Part shown: positions 41,901 through 52,305 of the stretch, piece after piece
Layout: each line of letters opens with the position of its first letter
Numbering within the stretch: position 1 is the stretch's first letter
Source: Effrenium voratum
Taxonomy: Eukaryota > Sar > Dinophyceae > Suessiales > Symbiodiniaceae
Reading direction: 5' to 3'
Length of the DNA stretch: 64,000 nt
NCBI GenBank assembly: GCA_963377175.1
Contig: CAUJNA010000513.1
Location: 1,164,338-1,228,337 of the forward strand
Program-made: the position numbers and the translations under genes
The notes under the pieces: generated by a model
Databases searched by the model: none
The model's input: only the letters and a program-made list of their open reading frames with translations
Told to the model about the DNA's origin: nothing

Positions 41901-44900
41901 TGCCTTCTGGATTCATCCGAAGTTGCTATTCATTTCAGCCAGAAGAACAATTTTATTCACGGGGAGCCACCCTTGAATAGTCCATGCCCATTCCACGTAG
42001 GAACATGGTAAATTCCTAGAGATATAATTGAGCTCGGAGGGCTTGCATTGCATTGGGATTAAAGCATGGGTTGTTTGGCTGATCCTCGAAATGCTACTTT
42101 TCAGGTATTTGCAGGAGACAGTTGGCAGGACTATCCATTCACAGCTCTAAGTTTTGCCCTGAGCCGAAATCGCTCGCATGGCCGGGTCGAGTTACATTGA
42201 TTGTGGACTAGTACCTGGGTTTGCTTGTCACGACATGATATGCCTTGCTTGTGCATCAAGTCTTAAGTCTTTCCTTGATAGCATCCTGGGCAGTTGGGTG
42301 GCATTTGGAAGTAGAATACGCTTGAAATTTAAGACCTGTCTCAAGCTCTCTTCGAACTTTTCAAGACTATGAACCTGTTGCAGCAAACTTAAAGCAACCA
42401 TATGCAAAGCTTGAGGGTTCGACATGGTGTTTGTTTGGATTGCCAAGCCTATAGCGCGGAGTTGGATCAGGAAGTGTTACTCTGGAGAAGTACGACCGCC
42501 TCAAGACCGTCATCGACAATATCACCAGTGTTCGTCATGGCAACATCTATGCAGAGGCGAGCCATTGCAGTGACTTGTTGGCAGTTTCTTGACCTCGAAG
42601 CTTGTAGCTTGGCCCCAAGATGCGTCCAATGTTTCCATTCAATTCGATCGCCTTGCCAGGAGTACTCCAAAAAGTTCGCAGATGCCATCAAGTTCAATCA
42701 GGAGTGGGCATCCCTGGCTTTGCTTGGGCGGTGTCAACCGTGCAGCGAAATCAACGCGCAACAGGTTCCGAACGATCAACACGCGCTCCGAATCAAAAGC
42801 TGGGCCCAACGCAGGAGGGTTGACATACGATGCCAAGCAAACAGGCGCGCGGGCAAGGAAGACTTACGCAACACGTTCATCAAAGAATTGTCAAGCTTTA
42901 CAGAGTTGCGCACACCCTTGCTTGCATGTAGAATGAAAAAAACGTACAACCATGTTTTTGTTTTTGGACCGAGTTTGGGGCCCAAGCAGGCTGGGTGACG
43001 AAAATCAGCAAGCGCGATGTGCAGGCACATGGGCAGGGGCTTGATGTGGAAATCCGGGAAGAGTTGCAACAGAAGCGTTTCCAAAGAACAATGACGCAGC
43101 GATACGACTTAGGGAACCTGCAACGCGTGTTTCATGAGGAGCTCGACCAGCAGCTGAAGACTGCCAAGCTCAAGACCTCGCACCTGCCCTAGCCTTCATT
43201 GCAATGGATGGAGGTAGATGTACAGGGGCGTGTGCTTTTTGATTGCACTCTTTCAATATTGGTTTGAAGGAGGCCAAAAGGAAGCCGAGCATTTTTGTGT
43301 CTCCCTATTTCCACACCCCCAAACCCCCCCCCCCCCCACACCCACATTGACATGGTTCAAGCACGAAAAAGTTGCGCTACACTGCTTGAATTAAGTTGCC
43401 GCATGACATAAGGGATGATGTATCCAGCTTGTCTTTGAGGTTTCCGACCAACGACATCGACCTGGCCAGGCCAGGGTCGGCTTCACAAGCAAAGAGCTCC
43501 TTATGTGTTCGGCTGATCAGCCTTAGTCAAATTCTAATGTATGGATTCGAAAACGGCATTGTATGATGTTGCACATGTGTTTGGACAACCTTCTCACACC
43601 AGCCTTGATTTTGGCATGATGCCGGCTATTTGAAGATATCAACCAGTGTGCGCCAGAGCAAGCCGAGCAAATTCTAAGCGAAGGATTTCAATACTTCGCA
43701 ACTGCAGGCAGCTGAAGCAAGTCGCGCGGCTCATTTCTGCTCGTGTGGAGCGGAAGGCGGAGCGCGACGTTTTCTTTGCCTCATGCCTGAACAAACGCGC
43801 GAGCGACAGACTGACTGTTGAAGAGGCCATTAAGCACGTTTCTACAGCCAGTCTTTTTTGTTCCAAGGTCGAAATTGGTGGCTGGGATACGCCGCTTGTA
43901 GTACAGTAGATTACACAACTGGCGCCTGGAAGCAGCCCAAAATAGCTGAGGCACTCTAGTGTTGCTACCGAGCTCAACGATCGCTTCGCGGAGTTGAATT
44001 TGGCTCTGACGTCCTTCGTGGCTGAGATGAAGGCGAAGGGTGATGGGGCGGTTGAGGTATGCTGAGGTATGTGTTTTGGTTGAGGACGCGATTTTGTTAC
44101 CTTGCTTCAAAGGAAGACCAACAGTAGTAACAGCACTTTTGGGGGTCCCTCTGTTCTGACACACCCATTGCCAGCCTTTGCCTTCTTTGTTTTCGATGAG
44201 GCACAGGGGATCTTCGATTCGACCACTCTGGTAACTCACTCAGACTTCGCCCGCACGTTGACGCCAAACAGCCGCGGCCTCAACATTGGCTGGCTGAGTG
44301 CAACGGAGGAGAGATATGGCTATGATTTTAACGGGGAGCCACCTTCAAAGTGGCAGGTGGACATGCATCACCAAAGGGTCCCCTATTAACATTCCTACCC
44401 GCGTGAGAAATCACGGCAGGTGGTGAAGGAACGGACCATGGCTGGGCAGGAAACTACTTTATGCTCGGAGGCCACCGAAGTGAGCAGCTTCATGCTCTTG
44501 TCTCGTCTTGTTTTGTGTTCTGGGAGGAGCTGTCAAAGGTGGCCGCGTGTACAATGACTTTCCTACATCATTCCGGGAGGGTAGCTCTCAGGCGAGGAAT
44601 TTGGCAAGTTGATGGATGCTGTGAGGACCTTTGTTTCCCCCACTACTCGGAGGATCCCCCAAAGGGGATCATGTCCTCACTCACATGGGTCCTGTTTGGT
44701 GCGTTCCTTTGGATCAATTCAAAGCAATTAAGCACTGGCCAGCCGTGTGCCAGGATGCAGGAAGGGGGCGGCTGATTCCCAAATACCCCTGGGAGAACAT
44801 GATACTTGGCCGAGAATTCTGAGGTGAATGCGGCCTTGACAGTCTGGTTCCATTTCGCTCCGAGGATGCTGCCTGTTGCTGAGTGGATGGGCCTGGAAAG

Positions 44901-44982
44901 CGCACAAGGCTCTTCCGTGTTTCCCAACCTCGGAGCCTTCAATTCCACTTTGCTGCTAAGCAGAGCTGCGCTTTTTCAGTGA
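23935..44982 (+). CDS. Long multi-exon gene: cytochrome b5-like motif, DUF1800, DUF1501
   Basis: More than 40 short + strand exons can be strung into one protein by domain order. First exons: 23,935-24,028 (QQWINNQMALPPQSHREFW), 24,158-24,235 (CDRGSRWVGYTFQRRD) and 24,449-24,534. After a 5.3-kb intron with a copia element: 29,831-29,981 (ECGNFALDVAENLS), 30,185-30,232, 30,535-30,660, 30,830-30,975, 31,195-31,425, 31,600-31,825, 32,330-32,460, 32,925-33,085. DUF1800 core follows to 39,570 and DUF1501 to the stop at 44,980-44,982. Bacterial DUF1800 and DUF1501 genes are commonly adjacent and their products exported; DUF1501 belongs to the sulfatase/alkaline phosphatase superfamily. Catalytic activity is unproven. 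Exon edges are estimates, and the true start may be further left, perhaps including the PAN exons. Many introns carry small hairpin elements. Confidence 0.75.
24771..24811 (-). repeat. Candidate LTR remnant (3' side)
   Basis: TTGGGCTCAT ... TCTTGTGGTCAGCGGCTTGT is shared with 28,364-28,399, apart from a 10-base insertion and a 2-base gap. The position, just outside the last copia frame, fits an LTR core. Confidence 0.4.
24977..26080 (-). pseudogene. Copia RNase H and C-terminal tail
   Basis: Minus strand from 26,080: LLWLATKTRPGLVAGVA, EIGKALLKYVDATSEEGL and LEVFSDISYGTAGDHKSVQG in one frame. Then ARSTAEAGLIRYCESLVAG and GRATAALLEVILGEK in another. These are the RNase H blocks of Ty1/copia elements (Asp of FSDISYG, Glu of STAEA). 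The tail (LLVLIGADLVAKASALRD) is usual in dinoflagellate copia elements. At least one frameshift near 25,800. Confidence 0.7.
26413..27563 (-). pseudogene. Copia pre-integrase and integrase
   Basis: KEHFLNDHLPAASRRVRGGH (27,410-27,340) is the degenerate His/Cys pre-integrase segment. ITQPKPYTLAVDLSGKMKKG holds the first catalytic Asp. LHSNRARELVSAPLRKF and GDSYKENGRAEQVVGALKR match the integrase core; LHSN replaces the expected LHSD, so the second catalytic residue is probably lost. Transfers cDNA into the genome in an intact element. Confidence 0.7.
27560..28349 (-). pseudogene. Copia gag/protease region, degraded
   Basis: Minus-strand frames rich in Arg, Glu and Gly (ARSADPGIMVAELEGEVHEQ) with no zinc knuckle seen, followed by EWKSFAQKYDMHLIRCDQG next to the pre-integrase. 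Assigned by position. Confidence 0.4.
28364..28399 (-). repeat. Candidate LTR remnant (5' side)
   Basis: TTGGGCTCATAACTCTTGTG then GTCAGCAGCGGCTTGT, partner of 24,771-24,811. The rest of the LTR cannot be aligned by eye. Confidence 0.4.
28640..29230 (+). repeat. Long CAC, CACAAC and CAACAA microsatellite
   Basis: TA run at 28,645-28,660. A-rich degenerate start, (CAC)n at 28,838-28,945, (CACAAC)n to 29,070, then ACAACAACA, GACAGGGACAAA and GGCAAC words to 29,230. The G-poor strand is +. Frames of pure Thr or Val across it are artefacts. Confidence 0.95.
29231..29830. other. Intron sequence with TA microsatellite
   Basis: AT-rich after 29,340, with TATATATA at 29,466-29,490 and again to 29,530. 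No coding seen until the exon at 29,831. Confidence 0.5.
31600..31825 (+). other. Exon with cytochrome b5-like HPGG motif
   Basis: Reads DVDLTCSNVPANAVVEVGSD then FNVFDFTDWSNQHPGG. NVFDFT...HPGG is the signature around the first haem-ligand His of cytochrome b5 folds. The second His is not identified. In the gene model it precedes DUF1800. Confidence 0.5.
32126..32293 (+). repeat. GTGGTTCT-type MITE with three exact 34-bp repeats
   Basis: Inverted ends TGTGGTTCTGCC and TTAGTAGAACCACA. Inside, AAGCCTATTTAAGCCTGTAT plus TAACCTGTATGGCC repeats three times without a change (32,177-32,210, 32,211-32,244, 32,245-32,278), so the expansion is recent. Lies in an intron of the DUF1800 gene. Confidence 0.75.
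33098..33180 (+). repeat. Introner-like hairpin copy 2 (5' truncated)
   Basis: GGGGACCGCAGGTTTTAGTC, TTCCATTCACCAGGATTCCA and TACCGATTTTTGACCCAC match the family. The left TGGGTCAAAATTAA is missing. Lies in an intron. Confidence 0.65.
33465..33560 (+). repeat. Introner-like hairpin copy 3 (GGGTC type)
   Basis: TGTGGGTCAAAATTAA at the left pairs with TTTGACCCACA at the right. The middle reads GACCGCAGGTTTTAGTCC. It lies inside the intron between the AWALSQILV and NEFAGG exons. Confidence 0.8.
33830..33911 (+). other. 82-base GC-AG intron with GCCAG at both borders
   Basis: TTCGCCAG (ending 33,829) joins GGAGATCATG (from 33,912) to give ENFAREIMQLF, a conserved DUF1800 block. The intron starts GCACTG and ends TTGCCAG, and contains a pyrimidine-rich TTCTCTTCTTTCTTTG. 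GCCAG|G stands at both junctions, which looks like a target duplication. Confidence 0.75.
36805..36897 (+). repeat. CA microsatellite
   Basis: ACACACACACGC and (CACA)n runs at 36,805-36,818 and 36,860-36,897 within an intron. Confidence 0.9.
38178..38276 (+). repeat. Introner-like hairpin copy 4 (GGGTC type)
   Basis: TGGGTGTGGGTCAAAATTAA ... CGATTTTTGACCCCCAG. It lies directly before the exon at 38,280, so its right end could supply the acceptor AG. Confidence 0.8.
40827..40900 (+). repeat. MITE-like copy, GTGGT-CT family
   Basis: TTTTAGTAGGTGGTCCTCGT ... CTTCTTAGTAGAACCAACAG. The inverted ends AGGTGGTCCT and TAGAACCA match the copy at 32,126. Lies in an intron. Confidence 0.6.
41350..41800 (+). 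repeat. GGTTTCC-type intronic hairpin repeats
   Basis: AAAAGAAATCAAAAGGAAACC (41,382) and TTTTGTGGTTTTGAGGGGAACCAAAAGGAA (41,742) represent a second hairpin family with a GG(T)TTTCC / GGAAACC core. Related pieces stand near 31,055, 36,545, 38,840, 39,615, 43,250, 44,105, 46,380, 51,390, 59,590, 60,710 and 61,115, nearly all in inferred introns. Confidence 0.5.
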
Positions 44983-45780
44983 GCATCGCTGCCAAAGAGA
45001 AGTGCCTCGGAGCTGCAATCAGGCAGATTTTTTTTCTTTCTTTTAGGACTCTTTGATGGATATCGTTCACATCGAGATTCGTGTCCACTAACCATTTTTG
45101 AGGGATACTAAACACACATGACCTGGTATGCTGCTGCATGGGAACGAGCATTGCAGCTGTAGGGCGCACACTGTGCCAAGGCACGTTGCCGGCTTCAAAA
45201 TCAGACTACAGGCAGGCTTGGGAGCTCTGTCACAGCACGCAGCAAGCTTGGGGAACCAGCACAGCGCAGACAATGAGCCAAGGGTTTTATGGTTTGCGAG
45301 GCCTAGGAGGTCAAGTGCGTGTTTGGCTCGCTTTGGGATATTTGTTCCCTGAGGTCGTAGCGGGCAACGTGCTGAGTTTTGATCATCCCCTCCGCTTGCT
45401 GCTGCACGGCACATGGCTCCGTGCTTTCTGCGGAAGGGTGGAATTCATACGTTCAACGTTTGAAGATGCAGTGTCTAGAACATTCTCTACTCGCATGTGA
45501 TCGCTTTTAGCTGCATGCTTACAGGAATTTGTCAAAATTCGCACTGCGGTGCCTGTGAAGATTTCGCACCTATGCAGTGTTTCCGAATCGAGCAAAAAGT
45601 GCCGCCGCGCAGAGCATGATTGCTAGAATTTCGTCCTTGGCTTGAAGCGACCCCTCGCAGTAGTTGCATTTTGAGGCGATCTCAAGTCGCCTTTTAGGTA
45701 ATAAGCCGGTCAACCCCTTTAAGCCACTGATCCTGGAAGGGAATCTTAGCTTGTTGGCCCAGTCGCATTTCAGAGGCATG
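44983..45780. other. Intergenic stretch between two long genes
   Basis: About 800 bp with T-run TTTTTTTTCTTTCTTTT at 45,028 and no exon recognised. Likely 3' flank of the DUF1501 gene and 5' region of the coiled-coil gene, whose start codon is not identified. Confidence 0.4.
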
Positions 45781-45784
45781 CAGG

Positions 45785-48700
45785 GGGTGCGCCAGGTGAA
45801 CTCAAAGATCTCGATGCTGACGGCGCGCCTCAGCGCTTTGGAGCAGCAAACCGCCGCCGCCGCCGAGCGCCAGACCCGGGAGCTCGAGGCCGGAAGTCGT
45901 GCCGCGCGCACGCGCGCGCGGGGTTGGCGCTGGTGCCGTTCCACGAGCCGATGTTGTGTTGTACCGACTTGGCTTGGCGAAGATTCGTTGCAGCAGCAAC
46001 TTCCTGGTCCGATTCCTTGAAAGGAAAGCCGAAAGAAGTTTGTTTGAAGAGTTTCGTGGTTTGAGCCGTGGCTTAAAATAGGGCAAAATGGCCCAGCTTT
46101 TTTTTTTTTGCATGTTTGCAATGGGCACGAATTGAGGCGATGGCCAAAGAGCGCGCCCAGCACTTTGCCTTGGCGTGGCGCCTACATTGTTCCGTTGGTA
46201 CGTCCCAGTGTCTGAAAATTCGGAGCCCATTGGTTGGTAAAGGGGCACCCGTATTTTGGGAAATCCCCAATACGTTTTTTTTTCATTTTCTCAGAGTGCC
46301 CCTTTTGGGGTGATTTTCAACCCCAATCAAAAGGGGGTCTGGAATGCATGTGGAGACATCGGTTTTCCTTTTGGTTTCCCTTTGAACCAAGGTGAAGGGG
46401 GTGCCCTAAGAACAGCCCAAATGCTCGGATGCACTTTTTTGGCCATCGAACACGGCCCAGTTGAAGAACCGCCTGGACCGGGTGGACGCAACCGAAGTTG
46501 ACCTGGCGAGGCAGCCGTGTTAGATATTCCAGTGGTACGGCTCAGCAACTGACAAGTTTTCTGGTTGTCGATTGGTTTGGGCAGGTCAGGGGATCCAGGA
46601 CAAGGGGGTGCACCGAAATTTCGGAGGAGAACATCGGGGGATAAGACACCCAAGTGGGCATGGGTCAAAATTAAACCACAGGGGACCGCAGGTTTCACTC
46701 CTTGGCTTCAGTTTTGGGTACCTATTTTTGCCCCATGGCCAAGTTTTCCTATGTCCTCTCAGGACTCGAGTCCGGGGTTGGTGCGAGCGCCAAGCCAGGC
46801 AGATCCAGGAACTCCAGGCCGTGCAAGCCCAGTCGAAGGCCGGCGACGGGTTAAAATTTTGTGGAACAAAGGGGCCAACGAGTCACAGGAAACAGATAGC
46901 CTTCAAAAACACGTTGCATGGGGGGACCATTTCCCCTTTGAAAGTGCCCCACATGATTCTTGGGGCTAAAGGCAACATGTCCCAATCTGTGTCTTTGAGA
47001 CTGCCAGGATAGTTCGCATTTGTTGGCATGCACATGTCAAGGAGCAGCTTGGTATTGCTCTGCATCGACAAGAAGTGCACTTCAAGGTTCGGTGATTCTT
47101 GAAGTCCGCACTTGTCGTGGGCAGCCTTTTGGGTTGGTTTTCCGAGGAGCGCCACCAGGAAGCCGGCCCTTACAGAGGGAGATACCCGATTTTGAGAGTT
47201 TCCACCGGCAACCGTAGAGCGGTCTCTCAAGATGTCGGACGCCTTCTAGATGGTTTTGCACGGAAACCAATCGGATGCAAGCCATTTCAAAGGTCCATAA
47301 TTTTCAGAAACCGCCCTGCGGGTATGTGTCAAAGAGAGACCTCCCCCCCCAAAAAATAGGTTTTCCTTTTTTGCCGCCCTTTCAACCAAGCTGAACAGAG
47401 TAACACCCTTCAAAAAGCACAAGCACCCATATCGAGACACATTCCCGGATGCAACTTCCGAGGAGGCACAGAGGGAGCAGAAGGAGGCGCTGCAAGCGCT
47501 GCAAGCAGCATGCCAGCATCTGCAGGAGGAGCTTCAAGCTGGGGCGACTTGGCAGCGTGAGGCACGCTTTTTGTTTTGTTTTTGCCACATTTGTTTGTTG
47601 GGGGGAGGTACCCTGTTTGGCTTTGGTAGGTTTGCTTGTTGAGGGTACCGTGTTTAAGACTGCTTGAAAGGAAGCCAAGGGGAAGCTTTTGGGCTTGGGG
47701 TTGATCCAAAGGAGAACCGCGGGCTTTTTCCGAATGGGTTCTGCCCATTTGGAGCGAGGCTAGGGACAGAGCTGGGATCAAGGAGCGCGGAATGAGCCAA
47801 GTTGGGAACCGTGATCCGATTGAACGGAACCGTGAGCCATCGAAACGCGGGAGGTAGACAGGTGCGTGCTTTTTCAATTACCCTTTTTAAGTTTGTTTTC
47901 AAGCATAGGTGTCCTTTTGAGGTTAGTTTGGTTAAAACTAGATGGCCCTGGTTTAGATGGGGTTTATTCCATTTACCAGCGCCATCTATTTTTCCAAAAG
48001 GCCACCTATGTTTTCAAGGCAAATCAGAAGGCTCATGCCACCCAGTTTGTGGGCTCCGGCTAGAGGGACAGTCCCATTGTCCATGGAGTTGTGGCTTCTT
48101 TCTCACCCGGGTTTTGACACGGGTTCCATTTTGCGACCTGAAGGTTTGGTTTCCCTTGAAAAAGCCAAACCTCCCCCCCTGGCTTTTAGAGTGGGGTCAA
48201 GAATAAGGGATTCTTCGGAACCGGCCAGGAGCAGCTTTCAGAGAAGTCCAGCTACCTGGCGTTGCAGGAGCTGGATAGGCGCCTCCAAGAACAGTCTGCC
48301 AGCTTGCACCACAAGGCCGGGCGAAGGGGGAAGTAGAGGGTGTATGTTTGGAAGGGCACCTTACAACGGAAAACCAAGCGGAATTCTTGACCCCTTCCCC
48401 CTCACCCCTCTTTTCCTTGAACTGCACGGGTGGGTGGATTCTGTCTTGACAAGCCATGCGCATATGGGTGTATCTTAAAGAAGGGCACCCCCGAAAATGG
48501 TGGCTTTCCTTTAAAGCCACCCCAACAAGGTTGGGTTTCCTGGAGGTTTCCCGTTCAAACCACCCCAAAACTTGGGTTTGCTTGAGCTTTCCCTCACCAC
48601 CAACTCGAAAACAGAGACCCACCGTTTTCGCCCGTCCAGGTCGCCGCCGTGTCTTCTGCACTTGGGCCGCTTCGGGACGAGCTGCAGGACTCCGACTTCG

Positions 48701-51700
48701 TGAGGTCTGGGTTTAGGCGAGCGCAGGCCTTCCGGGCCGCACATGCATGGGTCCTTGCGGAGAAAACAACTCGACTTGCAGATTTTTTTTGGGGGGAAAC
48801 CAGATGATGAGTTTGAGGGGGAGGTGGGACTCCCCAAATGTTTCAACACCCCCGGTACTAACCCCATGTCCTTTAGAGCAACTGCCCAAACCGCCCATTC
48901 CACCTGTGGTGTTTCGAGGAGAAGATCAGCCGCCTGGAGGCCCAAGTCAAGGCCGGGACTCAGGTTCCGGCGGCTTTCGGCTCCCAACAAGGGCGTCAAG
49001 TGCCAAATTGATGCCAAACCGTTGAGAGCTCTTCGTTTGGGCGGGCCCAATTGGCACCGCTGATGCCAAACTTTGCTGTTGAAAACGGCTTTCCGTTTTT
49101 CGGGGAGAGCGTTGTGCAACCAACAACTCAGGTCATGCAGACAGCAGTTGGTGCCTGTCATCTCCCAAAGCCAAACTCTAGGAGTTGGATCGGGAGCTTC
49201 GGCGGGCTTCTGAAGCAGCAGGTCGCGAGAAAGCCAACGACTCAGATCGCGACGTTCTTGCGCCGTGTCGCTCTCACGTAGTTTTTACCCACCCAAAGGA
49301 TTTGTTTTGAAAGAAGAACGTGGTCTTGCAGGGACCCCAGGTTCCATGTTGGAGGAAGGATGTTCCTTCTTTGTTTCGGACGTGATTGACACGTGCAGGC
49401 CACTTTCGAGAAGTCCTTGGACGACGTTCAACGAAAGTTGGCGCAGCTGGGGGAGTCACAGGCATCTGAAGCAGCCAACATTGGACAGAACCTTGGCTGC
49501 GCTTGGCAAGATCATCTGAAAGAGTGCTGTCGGATCACAATGCCGGTCTGTACTACAACGTCGCCATCGTATGTCTTGAAATCATCGCTCTTCGACTTGT
49601 TCTAATAGGAAGGCAGTCTTGAGCCACTTTCCTTCTCCTGCAGCTTCTACGGATGGGTCCGAAGCTTTGCTTCCTCTCTTGAAGTCTTCTCCGCTTCTCC
49701 CGAGGTTTGGCCAGCGAGTTTCAGTTTGAACGTGCTGTTGGCACTTGCAGCCTCAGCAGAGTCTGTAAATCCGGTCTATCCTCTGAGGTCTTCCTCACAA
49801 GCAACTTGCTGGCAGACCAACATCTCCCGCGATAGACGTGCGTGCATTCGTGCGCGCGTGAGCAACTGACAGCGTTCGCAAACTGAGCCATGCGTTTTCT
49901 CTATTGCGCTTCCCGGCGAGAATCTCACCACCGGCAGCCTTACACTGTATTTGACACAGTAAACAGTGGCTGCCACAGGTTTGTATTGCAGGGGTATCAC
50001 AAATCATAGCGTGACCCTAAGCTGCATGCGTATGAGGCTTTGCCCACACATTTGACTTTCCTGCCGAACACGTTCTCGGATGCTTATTCCGATTCTCTAT
50101 TGTTTTCCGTTTGCTTTTGCAGCTCTTTGCGGCAGTCAATTGCAGAAACTCAAGATGTCAACGCTGCTGTTTGCGGCGAGTGTGACTGAGGAAGGTGTCC
50201 TTATTAGCAAAGCAAACTACGGACACCTTCAAGACTATGAAGGCAGGTGTGACGCATGTCCTTGTCGTACATTGGGTGGTACTGTGGATGGACACAATCC
50301 TGCACCAAGGATCGCTTGGTGCAGGATGATGTTCCACAGTAGGAAGCGGGTGTTGTGAAGCTTCCGCATGCTGGCAGGCCGATCTTCTTCAAGAGATCAG
50401 CCGTCAGGTGGCACAGTGTCAGCAAGAACAGGCAGCAGCGCTGCACAAGCTGGAGAAGCAGAACAAAGAGCAGACCGATGAAGTTAAAACGCGCTTGCAG
50501 CAGCAGTTCAATGGGCAGCTCCAGCAGATGCAGCACGACCCATTGCAAGACTTAGCCATGTTTTTTTGGCTTTTGGCTTTCCTTCGTCTTCACCATTTCC
50601 CCTTTTTCCCCTTTGGCCTTGTCTTTTCACCGAGAGTTTTGACTTTCAGAGCTCACTCTGAGGACTTGCAGGCCTTCCTCCGAAAGCAGGATGCTGCCCT
50701 GCAGGACCATGTGCAACAGCAGCTGGAAGCGCAGGAGCACAGCATGCAGACGCAGCAGGTTTGCAAAGTTTGCAACCAACCCGATCTTTGTTTTAAATGG
50801 AAACCGAAACGAGGTTGTTGAACCAGTTTGGTGTGGCTTCAACAAGGGCCTCTCCCCTCTCCCTGCAGGTGTCCATCTGCAATCGCATTGATAAGTCCCA
50901 TGCCGATGCAGTTCGGAAGGCCGAGCAAAGAGCGGAACAGCTGGATGCGGACATTCAAGTCTGCCAAGAGCTCCACGCCTCTGCTCAAAGCGTCCTGGAC
51001 AAGAAGTTCATAGATCCCCAGATTTCAAGTAGCGCCAAATTTGTCATTTTCTTTTGGAGGGTCTCTTTCCTTTGGTGTTCCCCTTTTTGGTGTCAATTCG
51101 AAACCAAAAAGGGAATCACCCATATTAGGGGAGCCCTATTTTGAAGCAAACCCTTAGTCAACTACCACCAAATGGTTCCGAGTTGTTCTTCCCGTGGAAC
51201 TCCATTGGGGGTCTGAGGATCTTGACAAGAGGATCGTGCAGATCGTCACTGAGCTCCGACTCATCAAGATGGACCAAGAAAAGGTGCCGAGCAATGAGCC
51301 TGACTTTGGGGCGAAGCGGTCAGTGGAGGATAGGGTTGGGACGAAATTGGTTTGCGCGTTGGTCAAACTTGGAGACCCTTGTGGTGATTGGTTTTCTTTC
51401 AGTTTCCCTTCAACGCATACAAAAAGGGAGCTTCTATTTTGACACATACACACGCGCACGTTTAAGGAAGTAACCATGCCCCCCTTTAAAGGGAAACTCA
51501 AAGGAGAGTGTTTTGAACTTGTCGAAGCAGGGGGTTGAGTCGCCCAACTCTGGTGGAGGACAAGCTGATTTCGGACTTGAAGGCCGTGAAAGAAGGAATT
51601 GACTCCATCAAACAGTCTGTGAATGGCAAGGGGACTCAAAGCCCCCCTCCTGAGGTGATGACCCCACCGCAGCCCATGGTTTGGTCGAGCGTGGTATCAC

Positions 51701-52305
51701 GGCCATGCTCGCCCCCGCGCAGCGGGCCTTTGCTGAGACCTTCCGCTTGCGTCCGTCCCGTGCACGTGTCACCGCCCAAGGCCTGGGGTCCGGCTATGCC
51801 CCCCGCGCCCGTCCGAGTGGGCTCCGTCCTGCAGGAGCCCGTGGCGCACCCGGCGGCGGTGCCGGCGGGCTTCTTGCCGCCCAACCCGTCGCCGCCGTCC
51901 AACCCGACCACCGAAAGCTCGGAGAGCACAGAGCACGACGGGCATGAGGAGCGGCCAGACACCCCTCTCGTGGTGCAGGTCTTCTGCGCCACGATCCCCG
52001 GGTTGCCGGTCATTTCTGGGGAGTATCACCTGGTGCATGGGGAGCATCCCAACGGCAGGCCGCTGTGGAAGCAGAGAGATGGCGAGCACTGGCTCTACTG
52101 CGGAACAAACAACCGCTGGTTTGTGGGTGGCCGCGATGCAAAAGATTGGAAGTTTCACTGTGAAGCCGGGTTTATTTATAGCGAGCCCGTCCTTGATGGG
52201 CGAATGCCACACCAAGCTGCAGGAAGCTGGGCCAGGTTTCAAAATGGGGTCTTCCTGGCAGATCCTTCGGTGACAGTGACACCCTTAGTGCCACACTCGC
52301 ACTAG
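45785..52305 (+). CDS. Multi-exon coiled-coil protein with C-terminal domain of unknown function
   Basis: About fifteen exons, most giving heptad-rich helices: 45,790 MLTARLSALEQQTAAAAERQ; 46,452 TAQLKNRLDRVDATEVDLAR; 46,782 CERQARQIQELQAVQAQSKA; 47,452 SEEAQREQKEALQALQAACQ; 48,220 ALQELDRRLQEQSASLHHKA; 48,638 SALGPLRDELQDSDF; 48,910 FEEKISRLEAQVKAG; 49,168 ELDRELRRASEAAGREK; 49,398 FEKSLDDVQRKLAQLGES; 50,385 EISRQVAQCQQEQAAALHKL; 50,650 EDLQAFLRKQDAALQDHVQQ; 50,868 DKSHADAVRKAEQRAEQLDA; 51,205 EDLDKRIVQIVTELRLIKMD; final exon 51,535-52,305. Introns use GT-AG (GTTTGC after 50,758, CAG before 50,868) and other borders. A structural or scaffold role is likely from shape alone. Start not found. 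Confidence 0.7.
46296..46400 (+). repeat. Intronic hairpin CCCCTTTTGGGG type
   Basis: CCCCTTTTGGGGTGATTTTC is followed by AACCCCAATCAAAAGGGGG, an about 16-bp imperfect stem. TTCCTTTTGGTTTCCCTTTG comes next at 46,367. Sits between coiled-coil exons. Confidence 0.55.
46659..46740 (+). repeat. Introner-like hairpin copy 5 (GGGTC type, shortened)
   Basis: CATGGGTCAAAATTAAACC ... GGGGACCGCAGGTTTCAC ... GGGTACCTATTTTTGCCCCATG. Same family, with the middle shortened. In an intron of the coiled-coil gene. Confidence 0.7.
51535..52305 (+). other. Final exon: Pro-rich linker and C-terminal domain
   Basis: After the last helix (LKAVKEGIDSIKQSV), about 110 residues are Pro/Ser-rich with SPP and PAPV motifs (51,640-51,960). 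A compact domain follows: ISGEYHLVHGEHPNGRPLWK, HWLYCGTNNRWFVGGRDAKD, FHCEAGFIYS, RMPHQAAGSWARF. NGRPLWK..G..WLY.G....W.VGG is a pattern seen repeatedly in dinoflagellate proteins, with no known function. Stop at 52,303-52,305. Confidence 0.65.

Larger units (their letters stand above)
40080..44982 (+). other. DUF1501 domain exons and C-terminus
   Basis: Landmarks: 40,185 YKALVMVFMNGGA joined to DTFNMLVPMNCGLYDEYTD at 40,419; 40,668 ELYDQQEMAFLSNMGSLAEP; 41,030 QTLTCQNAGSTQKGAGGRIA; 41,605 AGMSTWSQGRTTSVEIIDQT; 42,470 GSVTLEKYDRLKTVIDNITS; 43,700 QLKQVARLISARVERKAERD; 43,972 TELNDRFAELNLALTSFVAE; 44,233 LVTHSDFARTLTPNS; 44,432 TDHGWAGNYFMLGG; 44,530 VKGGRVYNDFPTSF; 44,775 IPKYPWENM; 44,905 SSVFPNLGAFNSTLLLSRAA then TGA. 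MNGGADTFN, HSDFARTL and DHGWAGN are the metal-binding type motifs of DUF1501 in the sulfatase-like superfamily. The final block fits the family C-terminus, so the gene end is well placed. Confidence 0.8.
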
